From positions 1 through 64,000 of the forward strand of contig NZ_JAJNAL010000005.1 of the NCBI RefSeq assembly GCF_022271405.1: a stretch of DNA of 64,000 bases. Reading direction: 5' to 3'. The translations under genes and the position numbers were made by a program. The notes under the pieces were generated by a model. The model saw only the letters and a program-made list of their open reading frames with translations, made no database searches and was not told the DNA's origin. This DNA comes from Rhodopseudomonas infernalis. GTDB taxonomy: Bacteria; Pseudomonadota; Alphaproteobacteria; Rhizobiales; Xanthobacteraceae. Of this stretch, positions 18,614-26,874 are shown piece by piece (position 1 is the stretch's first letter; every line of letters begins with the position of its first letter).

Positions 18614-19042
18614 TCAGCTGGTCTGCAGCGCCGTCTTCAGCTTCTCGGCGTTCGCTTCCAGCACCGCCGTCTCTTCTTTCCGACTCGCGGGCGGGAGCAT
18701 CGCGACGCCGTCGTGGCGCGGCATCACGTGCATGTGCAAATGGTACACGACCTGACCGGCGGCCGGCTCGCTGAACTGCTGCACGACGATGCCGTCGGCA
18801 TCGAACGCCTTCATGGCCGCCGCGGCGACCTTGTGCGCGGCGCGGGCGACGTGGGCGAAATCCTCGGCGGTGATGTCGAGGATGTTGCGCGCCGGGGCCT
18901 TCGGGATCACCAGCGTATGGCCGGGCACCCGCGGCATGATGTCGAGGAAGGCGAGCACGTGCTCGTCCTCATAGACCTTGTGGCACGGGAATTCACCGCG
19001 CAGGATCTTGGCGAACGGGTTCTGGGGATCATAGGCGGTCAT
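18614..19042 (-). CDS. HIT-family nucleotide-binding hydrolase
   Basis: The 142-residue protein has the histidine-triad active site HLHMHV (101-106) and the conserved FLDIMPRVPGHTLVIPK segment. HIT enzymes of this Hint/HinT branch hydrolyse nucleoside phosphoramidates or dinucleoside polyphosphates. An in-frame start at 19096 would overlap the end of the upstream FemAB-like gene by four bases; the ATG at 19042 begins where family similarity begins. It is probably co-transcribed with the upstream acyltransferase gene. Confidence 0.9.
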   Translation of the reverse strand: MTAYDPQNPFAKILRGEFPCHKVYEDEHVLAFLDIMPRVPGHTLVIPKAPARNILDITAEDFAHVARAAHKVAAAAMKAFDADGIVVQQFSEPAAGQVVYHLHMHVMPRHDGVAMLPPASRKEETAVLEANAEKLKTALQTS

Positions 19043-19092
19043 GGCGACTCCGGCGATTTTCGGCCGGACTTTCGCCGCGACGCGCGAAGCGG

Positions 19093-20322
19093 TCAAGCCG
19101 GATCGGTGTCCTTGCGGAACGGGCCGGCCTCGGTCAGTTCGCGGCCCATCTCGTCCACGTACATTCGCTCGCGCTTCAGATAATCGGCGATGGCGCGGCG
19201 CAGCGCCGGATCCGCGATGTAGTGCGCCGAGTAGGTGGTCTGTGGCAGGTAGCCGCGGGCGACCTTATGCTCGCCCTGGGCACCGGCCTCGACCACCTTG
19301 AGGCCGCGCGCGATCGCGAAATCGATCGCCTGATAGTAGCAGACCTCGAAATGCAGGAAGGGGTGGTGCTCGACCGCGCCCCAGTGCCGGCCGAACAGTG
19401 TGTCGCCGCCGATGAAGTTGATCGCGCCGGCGACCCAGCGGCCGTCGCGCTTCGCCATCACCAGCAGCACGTCATCGGCCATGCTCTCGCCGATCAGCGA
19501 GTAGAACGCGCGGTTGAGATACGGCCGGCCCCATTTGCGCGAGCCCGTCTCCATGTAGAACTCGAAGAACGCATCCCAGGCATCCTCAGTGATGTCGGCG
19601 CCGGTGAGGTGATGGATGGTGATGCCGTTGGCCAGCGCATCGCGGCGCTCGCGCTTGATCGCCTTGCGGTGGCGTGAGTTCAGCGTGGCGAGGAAATCGT
19701 CGAAGCTGCCGTAGCCGGCGTTGTGCCAGTGAAACTGCTGGTCGGTGCGCTGCAGGAAACCCTGTTCGGCGAGAAAGTGCCATTCCGACTCGCGCGCGAA
19801 GGTGACGTGGGCGGACGACGCCTCGCTCAGCTTGCACAGCGCGATCAGGCCACCCGACAATGCCGCAGCGACTTCGCCGGCGTCCTCGCCGGGGCGGATC
19901 AGCAGACGAGGGCCGGTCGCGGGCGTGAACGGAACCGAGGACTGCAGCTTCGGATAGTAGCTGCCGCCGGCGCGCTCATAGGCGTCGGCCCAGCCGCGGT
20001 CGAACACGTATTCGCCCTGCGAATGCGCCTTCAGGTAGCAAGGCACGATGCCGACGATCCGCTCGCCCTGTTTCGCGAGCAGGTGGCGCGGGCCCCAGCC
20101 GGTCCGTACGCTGGCCGATTTCGAGGTCTCCAGCGCGGAGAAAAACGCGTGCGAGGTGAAAGGATTGTAGGCGGCTGCCGACGTCGTGCAGGAGGCGGTT
20201 GACGCGTCGGATGAAGGCGCGGGCGGTGCGAGCGCGCCGCGGGCACAGGCGTCCCACTCCGCCGCCGGAACGGCGTCGATCGAGGGGACGGCTTCGAGCG
20301 TGATGTCGGACGAACGGGTCAA
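19093..20322 (-). CDS. FemAB/GNAT-like acyltransferase (DUF482 type)
   Basis: The protein has up to 409 residues, with recognisable N-acetyltransferase-like segments. HLLAKQGERIVGIVPCYLK lies near 85 and RHRKAIKRERRDAL near 225. GRWVAGAINFIGGDTLFGRH and FEVCYYQAIDFAIARGL follow in the second half. This matches what I know of the FemAB-like DUF482/peptidogalycan family, suspected to attach aminoacyl groups to envelope polymers. Substrate and acceptor are unknown. The longest frame starts with TTG at 20322; no good ATG is nearby, so the N terminus is uncertain. Its 3' end meets the HIT gene. Confidence 0.78.
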   Translation of the reverse strand: MTRSSDITLEAVPSIDAVPAAEWDACARGALAPPAPSSDASTASCTTSAAAYNPFTSHAFFSALETSKSASVRTGWGPRHLLAKQGERIVGIVPCYLKAHSQGEYVFDRGWADAYERAGGSYYPKLQSSVPFTPATGPRLLIRPGEDAGEVAAALSGGLIALCKLSEASSAHVTFARESEWHFLAEQGFLQRTDQQFHWHNAGYGSFDDFLATLNSRHRKAIKRERRDALANGITIHHLTGADITEDAWDAFFEFYMETGSRKWGRPYLNRAFYSLIGESMADDVLLVMAKRDGRWVAGAINFIGGDTLFGRHWGAVEHHPFLHFEVCYYQAIDFAIARGLKVVEAGAQGEHKVARGYLPQTTYSAHYIADPALRRAIADYLKRERMYVDEMGRELTEAGPFRKDTDPA

Positions 20323-20409
20323 TCAGCCGGACCGGTCACGGGTAATGAGGGCAACAGCGTCATCGCCTGAGATTGGGCAATTCGCGCACGCGGCGCAAGG
20401 GTGTGGCGA

Positions 20410-21162
20410 TCACGGTTCCGGAACGAAGCCTTCGAAGATCATCTGGTCGGCCTGTGCGGCCGCGCGAACGCGTTGCTCCGGTGTGCGAACGGTCCAGGCT
20501 AACAGCGCGCAGCCGAACAGGTTTCGGGCGATCCAAGGCGCGGGGGCGGGGAGGTCGTCGATCCGGTAGGCGACGAAGTGCGGCTGCGTCCGCAGGCCAT
20601 GGCGCAGCGCTTCCATCGGCCTGCGCCGGGCCTCATCGAGCTTGGCCCAGTAGGAATCGTCGTAGCGCCGCTCGGCAGTAATCCCGCGCGGCAGGTCGGG
20701 CGACAGCTGGCGCAGCGCCAGCACCTGGTCGGGATCGAACGACATCGCCGCGACCGGGCCGCGATAGGCGGCGAGCACCTCGATCAAGCGGGACGCGAGT
20801 TTACGGTCGCCATCGAAATGGCTCTTCAGCTCGATCACCAGCGGCACGCGGCCGGCGACGAGATCGCACAGATCTCCGACCGACATCATCCGCTCGGGCG
20901 TATCCTTGAACGCGACCTGGCGCAGCTCGGCGGCGGTGAGCGAGAGCAGCGGCGCATCGCCCTCCGTCAGGCGGCCGAGGTTGTCGTCGTGATGCACCAT
21001 CGCCTCGCCATCGGCGGTGAGCTGGATGTCGACCTCGATGGCGAAATTGCCGGCGATCGCCGCATGGACGGCCGCCGGCATGTTCTCGAGCACGCCGCGG
21101 GCGCGGTCGTGCAATCCGCGATGCGCGACCGGGCGTGCGGTCAGCCAGTCGGGAGCGCGCAT
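20410..21162 (-). CDS. Glycerophosphodiester phosphodiesterase
   Basis: GDPD enzymes hydrolyse glycerophosphodiesters to glycerol-3-phosphate and an alcohol. The 250-residue protein has the TIM-barrel metal-site residues: AHRGLHD (His14 onwards), EVDIQLTADGEAMVHHDD (about residues 43-60) and VIELKSHF (about 114-121). No signal peptide is seen, so it is probably cytoplasmic. It follows the RidA gene by 15 nt on the same strand, suggesting one transcript. Confidence 0.92.
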   Translation of the reverse strand: MRAPDWLTARPVAHRGLHDRARGVLENMPAAVHAAIAGNFAIEVDIQLTADGEAMVHHDDNLGRLTEGDAPLLSLTAAELRQVAFKDTPERMMSVGDLCDLVAGRVPLVIELKSHFDGDRKLASRLIEVLAAYRGPVAAMSFDPDQVLALRQLSPDLPRGITAERRYDDSYWAKLDEARRRPMEALRHGLRTQPHFVAYRIDDLPAPAPWIARNLFGCALLAWTVRTPEQRVRAAAQADQMIFEGFVPEP

Positions 21163-21177
21163 CGCATCAGGTCCGGA

Positions 21178-21645
21178 TCAGGCGACTTCGAACAGGCCTT
21201 CGACCTCGACAGCGGCGTCGGCCGGCAGCGAGGCGACGCCGATCGTGGTGCGGGCGTGGCGGCCCTTGTCGCCGAACGCCGCGACCATCAGGTCGGAGGC
21301 GCCGTTCATCACCTTCGGGCCATCGGTGAAGTCGGGCGTCGAATTGATGAAGCCGCCGAGCCGGACCACGCGCACCACCTTGTCGAGATCGCCGAGTGCG
21401 GCCTTGAGCTGCGCCAGCAGGTTGATCGCGCAGCCGCGCGCCGCGGCGTTGCCGTCTTCGATGCTGACATTGGCGCCGAGCTTGCCCTTGGCGATCAGCT
21501 TGCCTTCGGTGTCGAAGCAGATCTGGCCGGACACCACCAGGAGATTGCCGGTGCGGACGAAGCCGACGTAATTGGCGACCGGGCTGGTAGGTTCAGGCAG
21601 GACGATTCCCTGCGCGGTCAGTTTCTGCTCGATTGCTCCGGCCAT
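21178..21645 (-). CDS. RidA/YjgF-family protein
   Basis: This 155-residue member of the RidA superfamily may deaminate reactive enamine/imine intermediates. It contains GFVRTGNLLVVSGQICFD in the first half and the family's trimer-forming strands. It belongs to the longer YjgF-like subgroup rather than the 128-residue canonical RidA. I prefer the ATG at 21645 because GGGGA precedes it; another ATG lies at 21657. It lies 15 nt upstream of the GDPD gene. Exact substrate unknown. Confidence 0.87.
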   Translation of the reverse strand: MAGAIEQKLTAQGIVLPEPTSPVANYVGFVRTGNLLVVSGQICFDTEGKLIAKGKLGANVSIEDGNAAARGCAINLLAQLKAALGDLDKVVRVVRLGGFINSTPDFTDGPKVMNGASDLMVAAFGDKGRHARTTIGVASLPADAAVEVEGLFEVA

Positions 21646-21897
21646 CGCGGTCCCCATTATGTTTTTCAGACGTCGGTTCGTCGTTTGTTAGTCATGCGTC
21701 CCGGCCGGCGGCGCGACCGGGCGCACCTGTTTGGCCGATTGCGGCAATTCTGGCAAGCAAGCCGCCGCGCGCGCGATCAGCCAGGTTTGATGCGAATTCG
21801 TCCGCGATTTCACCGTAATCGAGTGTTCCTTCGATGGCAGCTGTTGCGGCGGTTCGGGCCGCTGCCTATCCTCAACCGAGGTTCCCACGGAGACGAC

Positions 21898-22767
21898 ATG
21901 CGCAAGCTACCCCAGACGAGCCTCCGCTTCACCACGCTGGCGATGACGATGCTCGGCGTTGCCGCGCTCGGCACCGGATCCGCTGCTGCCGCTGGTCCGA
22001 ACATCAGCTTCCTGCCGCATCAGGCGCTGTACGAACTCAGCCTGATGAAGACGCGCAACAACGCGTCGGTGAGCACGGTGCGCGGCCGCATCCTGTACAA
22101 TTTCTCCGGCAATGCCTGCGAAGGCTACACTTCGGATTTTCGCCAGGTGTCGGAGATCGAGAGCGGCGAGGGCAAGAACACGCTGAGCGATCTGCGCTCG
22201 TCGAGCTGGGAAGACGCGGCCGGCAAGAGCTATCGCTTCAAGATCGATACCAAGATGAACGACAGCGACTCCAGCGACGTCGACGGCGTCGCCGAGCGCA
22301 CCGGCGACGCCATCACGGTGAAATTGAAGCAGCCGGTGCAGAAGACCTTCACGCTCGATGGCAAGACGGTGTTCCCGACCGAACAGATCGAACGCATCAT
22401 CGCCGCGGCGCGCGACCGCAAGTCGCTGCTCGAGCTGCAGGTCTATGACGGCTCCGACGGCGGCGAGAAGGTCTACAACACGCTGACGGTGATCGGTCAG
22501 CCGATTCCGGGCGATCGCTCCGTGACCAATCCCGACCCGTCGACCGGCGAGGCGTCGATGAAATCGCTGACCCGCTGGCCGGTGACCGTGAGCTACTACG
22601 ACCGCAGCGCCAAGTCCGATACCGGCGAGCAGACCCCGGTCTACGCGATGAGCTTCGAGCTCTACGAAAACGGCGTCTCCCGCTCGCTCGTGCTCGACTA
22701 CAACGACTTCGTCCTCGCCGGCGCCATGGGCAAGCTCGACGTCAAGGCGATGAAGCCGTGTAAGTAG
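21898..22767 (+). CDS. eipB: EipB-like periplasmic cell-envelope integrity protein (DUF1849)
   Basis: The protein has 289 residues from the ATG at 21898. A signal peptide (1-32, ending AAA) leads to a beta-rich domain. Features matching EipB of Brucella are HQALYELSL at about 41-49, Cys74 in NACEGY and the penultimate Cys288. In Brucella the equivalent pair forms a disulfide in a spiral beta domain needed for envelope integrity and stress survival. A much longer open frame starts upstream at 20578, but that part overlies the minus-strand GDPD and RidA genes and is not real. The gene is single, divergent from RidA. Confidence 0.88.
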   Translation: MRKLPQTSLRFTTLAMTMLGVAALGTGSAAAAGPNISFLPHQALYELSLMKTRNNASVSTVRGRILYNFSGNACEGYTSDFRQVSEIESGEGKNTLSDLRSSSWEDAAGKSYRFKIDTKMNDSDSSDVDGVAERTGDAITVKLKQPVQKTFTLDGKTVFPTEQIERIIAAARDRKSLLELQVYDGSDGGEKVYNTLTVIGQPIPGDRSVTNPDPSTGEASMKSLTRWPVTVSYYDRSAKSDTGEQTPVYAMSFELYENGVSRSLVLDYNDFVLAGAMGKLDVKAMKPCK

Positions 22768-22806
22768 TGCGGCTGATTCACTTCTCCTCCAAGGCCGTTC
22801 ACCGTG

Positions 22807-22880
22807 TCCCGTACAAGGTGCCGGGCGAAAGCGCTGCGCAGCGTCCGGGGCACGGGCATTGCATCCGGGGCGGCAGCACG
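22807..22880. repeat. Partial copy of intergenic repeat family E
   Basis: GCGCTGCGCAGCGTCCGGGG followed by CACGGGCATTGCATCCGGGG resembles arms of the larger family E element at 43.9 kb. It lies between the convergent eipB and dinB genes. Confidence 0.45.
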
Positions 22881-22881
22881 A

Positions 22882-24168
22882 TTACTCCCGCGGCTTCTCC
22901 GGCCCCGTATAGCTCAATCCCCGGATCACCGCGGCGTTGCCGAACTTCTTCCGCAGGTCATCCATGGCGCGTTCGGCGGTGGCGGCGCGGCGGTCGAGGA
23001 GGTCGGATTCGTCGGCTTGCGTCTGATCAGTCAGCGCGCTGACGCCGGTGCCGATCAGGCGGAAGGCGGTGCCGTCGATCTCCTTGGCCAGCATCTCGCG
23101 CGAGATCGCGAAGATGCGGCCCGCCATCTGCGTCGGCGCGTGGATGGTCTGCGAACGGGTGCGCTGGCGGAAGTCGGCGGTCTTCAGCTTCAGCGTCACC
23201 GTCGAGCCGGCCAGCGTCGCACCCTTCAGCCGCGACGAGACCTTCTCGGACAGCCGCCACAGGATGCGCTCCAGCGTTTCCAGGTCGCGGATATCGGTGT
23301 CGAAGGTCGTCTCGTTGGAGATCGACTTGGCGCCGCGGTCCGGCACCACCTCGCGGGTATCGATGCCGCGCGCGAGCCGCCACAGCCTTCGGCCTTCGTC
23401 GCCGAACTGCCGCATCAGCTCGATCTCATCGGCCTTCTGCAGATCGGCGATGGTGCGGAAACCGCGCTGGCCGAGACGAGCCTCGGTGGCGGGGCCGACG
23501 CCGAAGATGAAGCCGACCGGCCGCGGCGCCAGCATGGCGCGGGCGTCGTCTTGCCCAAGGGCTGCGAAGCCGCGCGGCTTGTCGAGATCGGAGGCGATCT
23601 TGGCGAGGAACTTGTTGTACGACAGCCCGACCGACACGGTGATGCCGATGTCGCGCTCGACGTCGCGCGCGAACCGCGCCAGCACCTTGGCGGCGATGGA
23701 GCCGTGCAGCCGCTCGGTGCCCGACAGATCGAGAAACGCCTCGTCGATCGAAAGCGGCTCGACCAGCGGCGTCAGCTGCAGCATCGCCTGGCGGACCTCG
23801 CGGCCGACACGGACGTATTTGGCCATGTCGGGCCGCACCACGGCCGCCGACGGGCACAGCGCCAGCGCCTTGAACATCGGCATCGCCGAGCGCACGCCGT
23901 AGGTGCGGGCGATGTAGCAGGCCGCCGACACCACGCCGCGCTTGCCGCCGCCGATGATCACCGGCTTGTCGGCGAGGTCCGGATTGTCGCGCTTTTCGAC
24001 GGTGGCATAGAATGCGTCGCAATCGATATGCGCCAATGTCAGGTTCGGCAGCTCCGGATGGCCGACCAGCCGCGGCGACCCGCACACGACGCAGCGCCGC
24101 GCGTCCGCCCCGCTGTCGGCGAAGCAGTCACGGCAGAAGCGCAGCGGTCCGCGCGGCAATTCGCTCAC
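22882..24168 (-). CDS. dinB: DNA polymerase IV (Y-family) with N-terminal zinc-ribbon-like motif
   Basis: This is an error-prone translesion polymerase of 428 residues. After an N-terminal CRDC...CVVC pair (Cys12/15 and Cys26/29), probably zinc-binding and seen in several alphaproteobacterial DinB2-type enzymes, come the catalytic motifs HIDCDAFYATVE (Asp in IDCD), YIARTYGVRSAMP and LSIDEAFLDLSG (Asp-Glu). Helix-hairpin-helix and little-finger regions follow. It starts at a GTG overlapping the stop of the DUF3572 gene by GTGA, so the two are co-translated. No imuA/imuB is nearby. Confidence 0.94.
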   Translation of the reverse strand: MSELPRGPLRFCRDCFADSGADARRCVVCGSPRLVGHPELPNLTLAHIDCDAFYATVEKRDNPDLADKPVIIGGGKRGVVSAACYIARTYGVRSAMPMFKALALCPSAAVVRPDMAKYVRVGREVRQAMLQLTPLVEPLSIDEAFLDLSGTERLHGSIAAKVLARFARDVERDIGITVSVGLSYNKFLAKIASDLDKPRGFAALGQDDARAMLAPRPVGFIFGVGPATEARLGQRGFRTIADLQKADEIELMRQFGDEGRRLWRLARGIDTREVVPDRGAKSISNETTFDTDIRDLETLERILWRLSEKVSSRLKGATLAGSTVTLKLKTADFRQRTRSQTIHAPTQMAGRIFAISREMLAKEIDGTAFRLIGTGVSALTDQTQADESDLLDRRAATAERAMDDLRKKFGNAAVIRGLSYTGPEKPRE

Positions 24169-24464
24169 GGAATATCGCGCTCCCAGGGTTTTTCTTCCAG
24201 CGCCTGCAGTGCCGCCGCCACATTGGTCGGATCAAGATCGACCGAGCTTGCGAACGCCTTCACCGTCGCATCATCGCGCATGATGAACTGAAGCACGTTG
24301 ACCAGGAACTGCGGATCGGCTGCGGATAGCCGCAGCGTCTCCGGGCCGATCCCGGTCTCGGCCAGGAACAAGCCCAGCCGTTCGGGGGCGGAGGCGATGA
24401 AGGATAGCGCCTGAACCGCTACGATTTCAGAAACTTGCCGCAGATTGTGAACGCGCTTTGGCAT
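24165..24464 (-). CDS. DUF3572 family protein
   Basis: This is a 99-residue, mostly helical acidic protein with AVQALSFIASAPERLGLFL and FLVNVLQFIMRDDATVKAF. I recognise it as the alphaproteobacterial DUF3572 family, of unknown function. It overlaps the dinB start by four bases, suggesting co-expression with dinB, and is divergent from divK. No catalytic residues are evident. Confidence 0.8.
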   Translation of the reverse strand: MPKRVHNLRQVSEIVAVQALSFIASAPERLGLFLAETGIGPETLRLSAADPQFLVNVLQFIMRDDATVKAFASSVDLDPTNVAAALQALEEKPWERDIP

Positions 24465-24606
24465 CGGGAATGTTTGCCTTTCCGTAACTTCTGGTCTCTA
24501 TTTTATTCAATCATGCCCGAGTCTTGCATGGGGTAAGTGTGGCGGCCGGTCAAACCGCGCACTTGTCCCAGACCCGGGCATTCTCGTATCAGGATAGGAG
24601 GGCGGG

Positions 24607-24972
24607 ATGGCCAAAACCGTCCTGATCGTGGAGGACAACGAGCTTAACATGAAGCTCTTTCGCGACCTGCTGGAAGCTCATGGCTACCAGACGTCGGGGA
24701 CGAGCAACGGTTATGAAGCGCTCGACCTGGTCCGCAAGCTGCGTCCCGATCTCATCCTGATGGACATTCAGCTGCCGCAGGTGTCCGGTCTGGATGTCAC
24801 GCGCTGGATCAAGGACGATCCAGAGTTGCGCCACATCCCGGTGGTGGCGGTGACGGCATTCGCGATGAAAGGCGACGAAGAGCGTATCCGCGAAGGCGGC
24901 TGCGAAGCCTATCTGTCGAAGCCGATTTCGGTGGGCAAGTTCATCGAGACGGTGCGCCGCTTCATCGGCTAG
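24607..24972 (+). CDS. divK: Single-domain response regulator DivK
   Basis: DivK is the essential cell-fate response regulator that is phosphorylated by DivJ and dephosphorylated by PleC in Caulobacter. The 121-residue receiver has acidic pair Glu9/Asp10, phosphoacceptor Asp53 in LILMDIQLP, and the switch Thr in [11 protein letters not shown], with the conserved Lys in SKPIS. There is no output domain. It sits 24 nt upstream of pleD, as in Caulobacter. AGGAGGG precedes the ATG. Confidence 0.95.
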   Translation: MAKTVLIVEDNELNMKLFRDLLEAHGYQTSGTSNGYEALDLVRKLRPDLILMDIQLPQVSGLDVTRWIKDDPELRHIPVVAVTAFAMKGDEERIREGGCEAYLSKPISVGKFIETVRRFIG

Positions 24973-24996
24973 GAGCTTCATCGGTTAGGAGAAGGC

Positions 24997-26370
24997 ATGT
25001 CCGCACGGATCCTGGTGGTCGACGACATTCCCACCAACGTCAAGCTGCTGGAAGCGCGCCTGTCGGCCGAGTATTTCGACGTGGTGACGGCGTCGAACGG
25101 CGCGCAGGCGCTGGAGATCTGCGAGCGCGCTGAATGCGACATGGTGCTGCTCGACGTGATGATGCCGGACATGGACGGTTTCGAAGTCTGCCGCCGGCTC
25201 AAGGCCAATCCGAAGACGCATTTCATCCCGGTGGTGATGGTGACGGCGCTGGACAGTCCGGCCGACCGCGTCCGCGGGCTGGAGGCCGGCGCCGATGACT
25301 TCCTCACAAAGCCGGTGTCCGACGTCGTGCTGATCGCCCGGGTGCGGTCGCTGACGCGGCTGAAGATGATGACCGACGAATTGCGAATGCGGGCGATCAC
25401 CTCGTTCGAAATCGGCGTGCAGGCGCCGGAACGCGAGGCGGTCAATGATCAGGGCCGCGGCGGGCGCATCCTGCTGGTCGACGACCGGCCGTCGTCCTAC
25501 GAGCGGCTGGCGCCGCTGCTGAGCGCCGAGCACGACATCGACGTCGAGCCCAATCCGTCCGAGGCGCTGTTCCACGCCGCGGAAGGCAATTACGACCTGC
25601 TGATCGTGTCGCTTGGCCTCGAGAACTTCGATGGGCTGCGGCTGTGCAGCCAGGCGCGTTCGCTGGAGCGCACGCGGCATGTGCCGATCCTGGCGATTGC
25701 CGATGCGGACAGCAATTCGCGGCTGCTGCGCGGGCTCGAGATCGGCGTCAACGACTATCTGCTGCGCCCGGTCGACAAGAACGAACTGCTGGCGCGGGCG
25801 CGCACCCAGATCCGCCGCCGACGCTACACCGATCATCTGCGCGACAACGTGCAGCATTCGATCGAGATGGCGATCACCGACGGCCTCACCGGGCTGCACA
25901 ATCGTCGCTACATGGAAAGCCATCTCGCCACGCTGGCCGAGCAGGCCGGCACCCGCGGCAAGCCGCTGGCGCTGATGATCCTCGACATCGACTTCTTCAA
26001 GTCGATCAACGACACGTACGGCCACGATGCTGGCGACGACGTGCTGCGCGAGTTCGCGACGCGTATCAGGAAGTCGATCCGCGGCATCGATCTGGCCTGC
26101 CGCTATGGCGGTGAGGAATTCGTGATCGTGATGCCGGAAACCGATCTGCAGGTCGCCCAGATGGTCGCCGAACGGCTGCGCCGCGCGATTGCGGCCGAGC
26201 CGTTTGCGATCGAGAAGGGCGCGCACCGCATCGACGTCACGATTTCGATCGGCCTGTCGACCCTTGAAAGCAAGGCCGAGCCGGTCCGCGACCTCCTGAA
26301 GCGCGCCGACACAGCGCTGTATCGCGCCAAGCACGACGGACGAAATCGGGTCGTGGCGGCGGCGGCGTAG
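24997..26370 (+). CDS. pleD: PleD-type response regulator diguanylate cyclase
   Basis: This 457-residue protein makes cyclic-di-GMP from two GTP to drive the swarmer-to-stalked transition. It has receiver 1 with Asp53 in LLDVMMPD, a second, degenerate adaptor receiver (about 156-275) lacking the phosphoacceptor pattern, and a GGDEF domain with GGEEF at 371-375. RGID at 362-365 is the RxxD inhibitory site five residues upstream, so product feedback is expected. It follows divK by 24 nt. A minus-strand cassette begins 17 nt after its stop, interrupting the usual run to rpmG. Confidence 0.96.
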   Translation: MSARILVVDDIPTNVKLLEARLSAEYFDVVTASNGAQALEICERAECDMVLLDVMMPDMDGFEVCRRLKANPKTHFIPVVMVTALDSPADRVRGLEAGADDFLTKPVSDVVLIARVRSLTRLKMMTDELRMRAITSFEIGVQAPEREAVNDQGRGGRILLVDDRPSSYERLAPLLSAEHDIDVEPNPSEALFHAAEGNYDLLIVSLGLENFDGLRLCSQARSLERTRHVPILAIADADSNSRLLRGLEIGVNDYLLRPVDKNELLARARTQIRRRRYTDHLRDNVQHSIEMAITDGLTGLHNRRYMESHLATLAEQAGTRGKPLALMILDIDFFKSINDTYGHDAGDDVLREFATRIRKSIRGIDLACRYGGEEFVIVMPETDLQVAQMVAERLRRAIAAEPFAIEKGAHRIDVTISIGLSTLESKAEPVRDLLKRADTALYRAKHDGRNRVVAAAA

Positions 26371-26387
26371 GGTTCCGACAGGCGAGC

Positions 26388-26858
26388 TCAGGTCAGCTCG
26401 TCGACCCAGACTTTGGACTTCTCGCAGAACACCTCCACCGCCGAGCCGACGAAGCGCGAGATCACGATGGCGGCGATTATCGGCGCCAGTGCGGCCGGGC
26501 AGCCGATCGCGATCAGCCCCGAAGCCAGCATCACGCCGCCGACGACCTTGCTGGCGCTGAAAGCGTCGATCAGCTTGGCGCGATCGGCGGCGGATGCGGC
26601 ATCGGTGCCGCAGATCAATTGCTGCAGCTCCTTGGCCCAGCGCACCAGCACCGCGCGCCCGAGCGCTTTGACGCCGTCGAGCGGCCCCATCGCTTGCGCG
26701 TCGAAAGTCGGTCGCAGCGCGATGTCCGACTCCAGCGCGGGCTCCTTGGTCACGGCGAATTTCCGGATGCCGAGTTGCTCGATCAGATTGTCCTCGGACG
26801 AGCCGAGCAGGTTGCTGATCTCCGACTGAATCGCTTGCTGGTCCACAGGGGTGGTCAT
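26388..26858 (-). CDS. Small protein with C-terminal hydrophobic hairpin, CHAT-cassette partner
   Basis: I do not recognise this 156-residue protein. Residues 1-60 are polar and acidic, 60-100 helical with basic/hydrophobic faces, and 104-141 strongly hydrophobic with a Gly/Cys/Pro break near 119-121 (AIGCPAALAP). That could make two short membrane helices or one re-entrant hairpin. A short charged tail ends EKSKVWVDELT. AAGGAG is ideally placed before the ATG and overlaps the end of the upstream CHAT gene, only 16 nt away, so the two are co-expressed. It may be a pore- or membrane-acting effector, a substrate or a regulator of the protease; this is inference. Confidence 0.7.
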   Translation of the reverse strand: MTTPVDQQAIQSEISNLLGSSEDNLIEQLGIRKFAVTKEPALESDIALRPTFDAQAMGPLDGVKALGRAVLVRWAKELQQLICGTDAASAADRAKLIDAFSASKVVGGVMLASGLIAIGCPAALAPIIAAIVISRFVGSAVEVFCEKSKVWVDELT

Positions 26859-26874
26859 GGCGCAATCTCCTTCG

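Noticed and set aside
20578-22767. A 729-codon frame that ends in eipB
   Set aside because: The first 440 codons overlie the GDPD and RidA genes on the other strand and lack a signal peptide; the eipB start at 21898 is clear.
24985-26865. A 626-codon frame antisense to pleD
   Set aside because: Shadow of pleD; no domains, biased composition.
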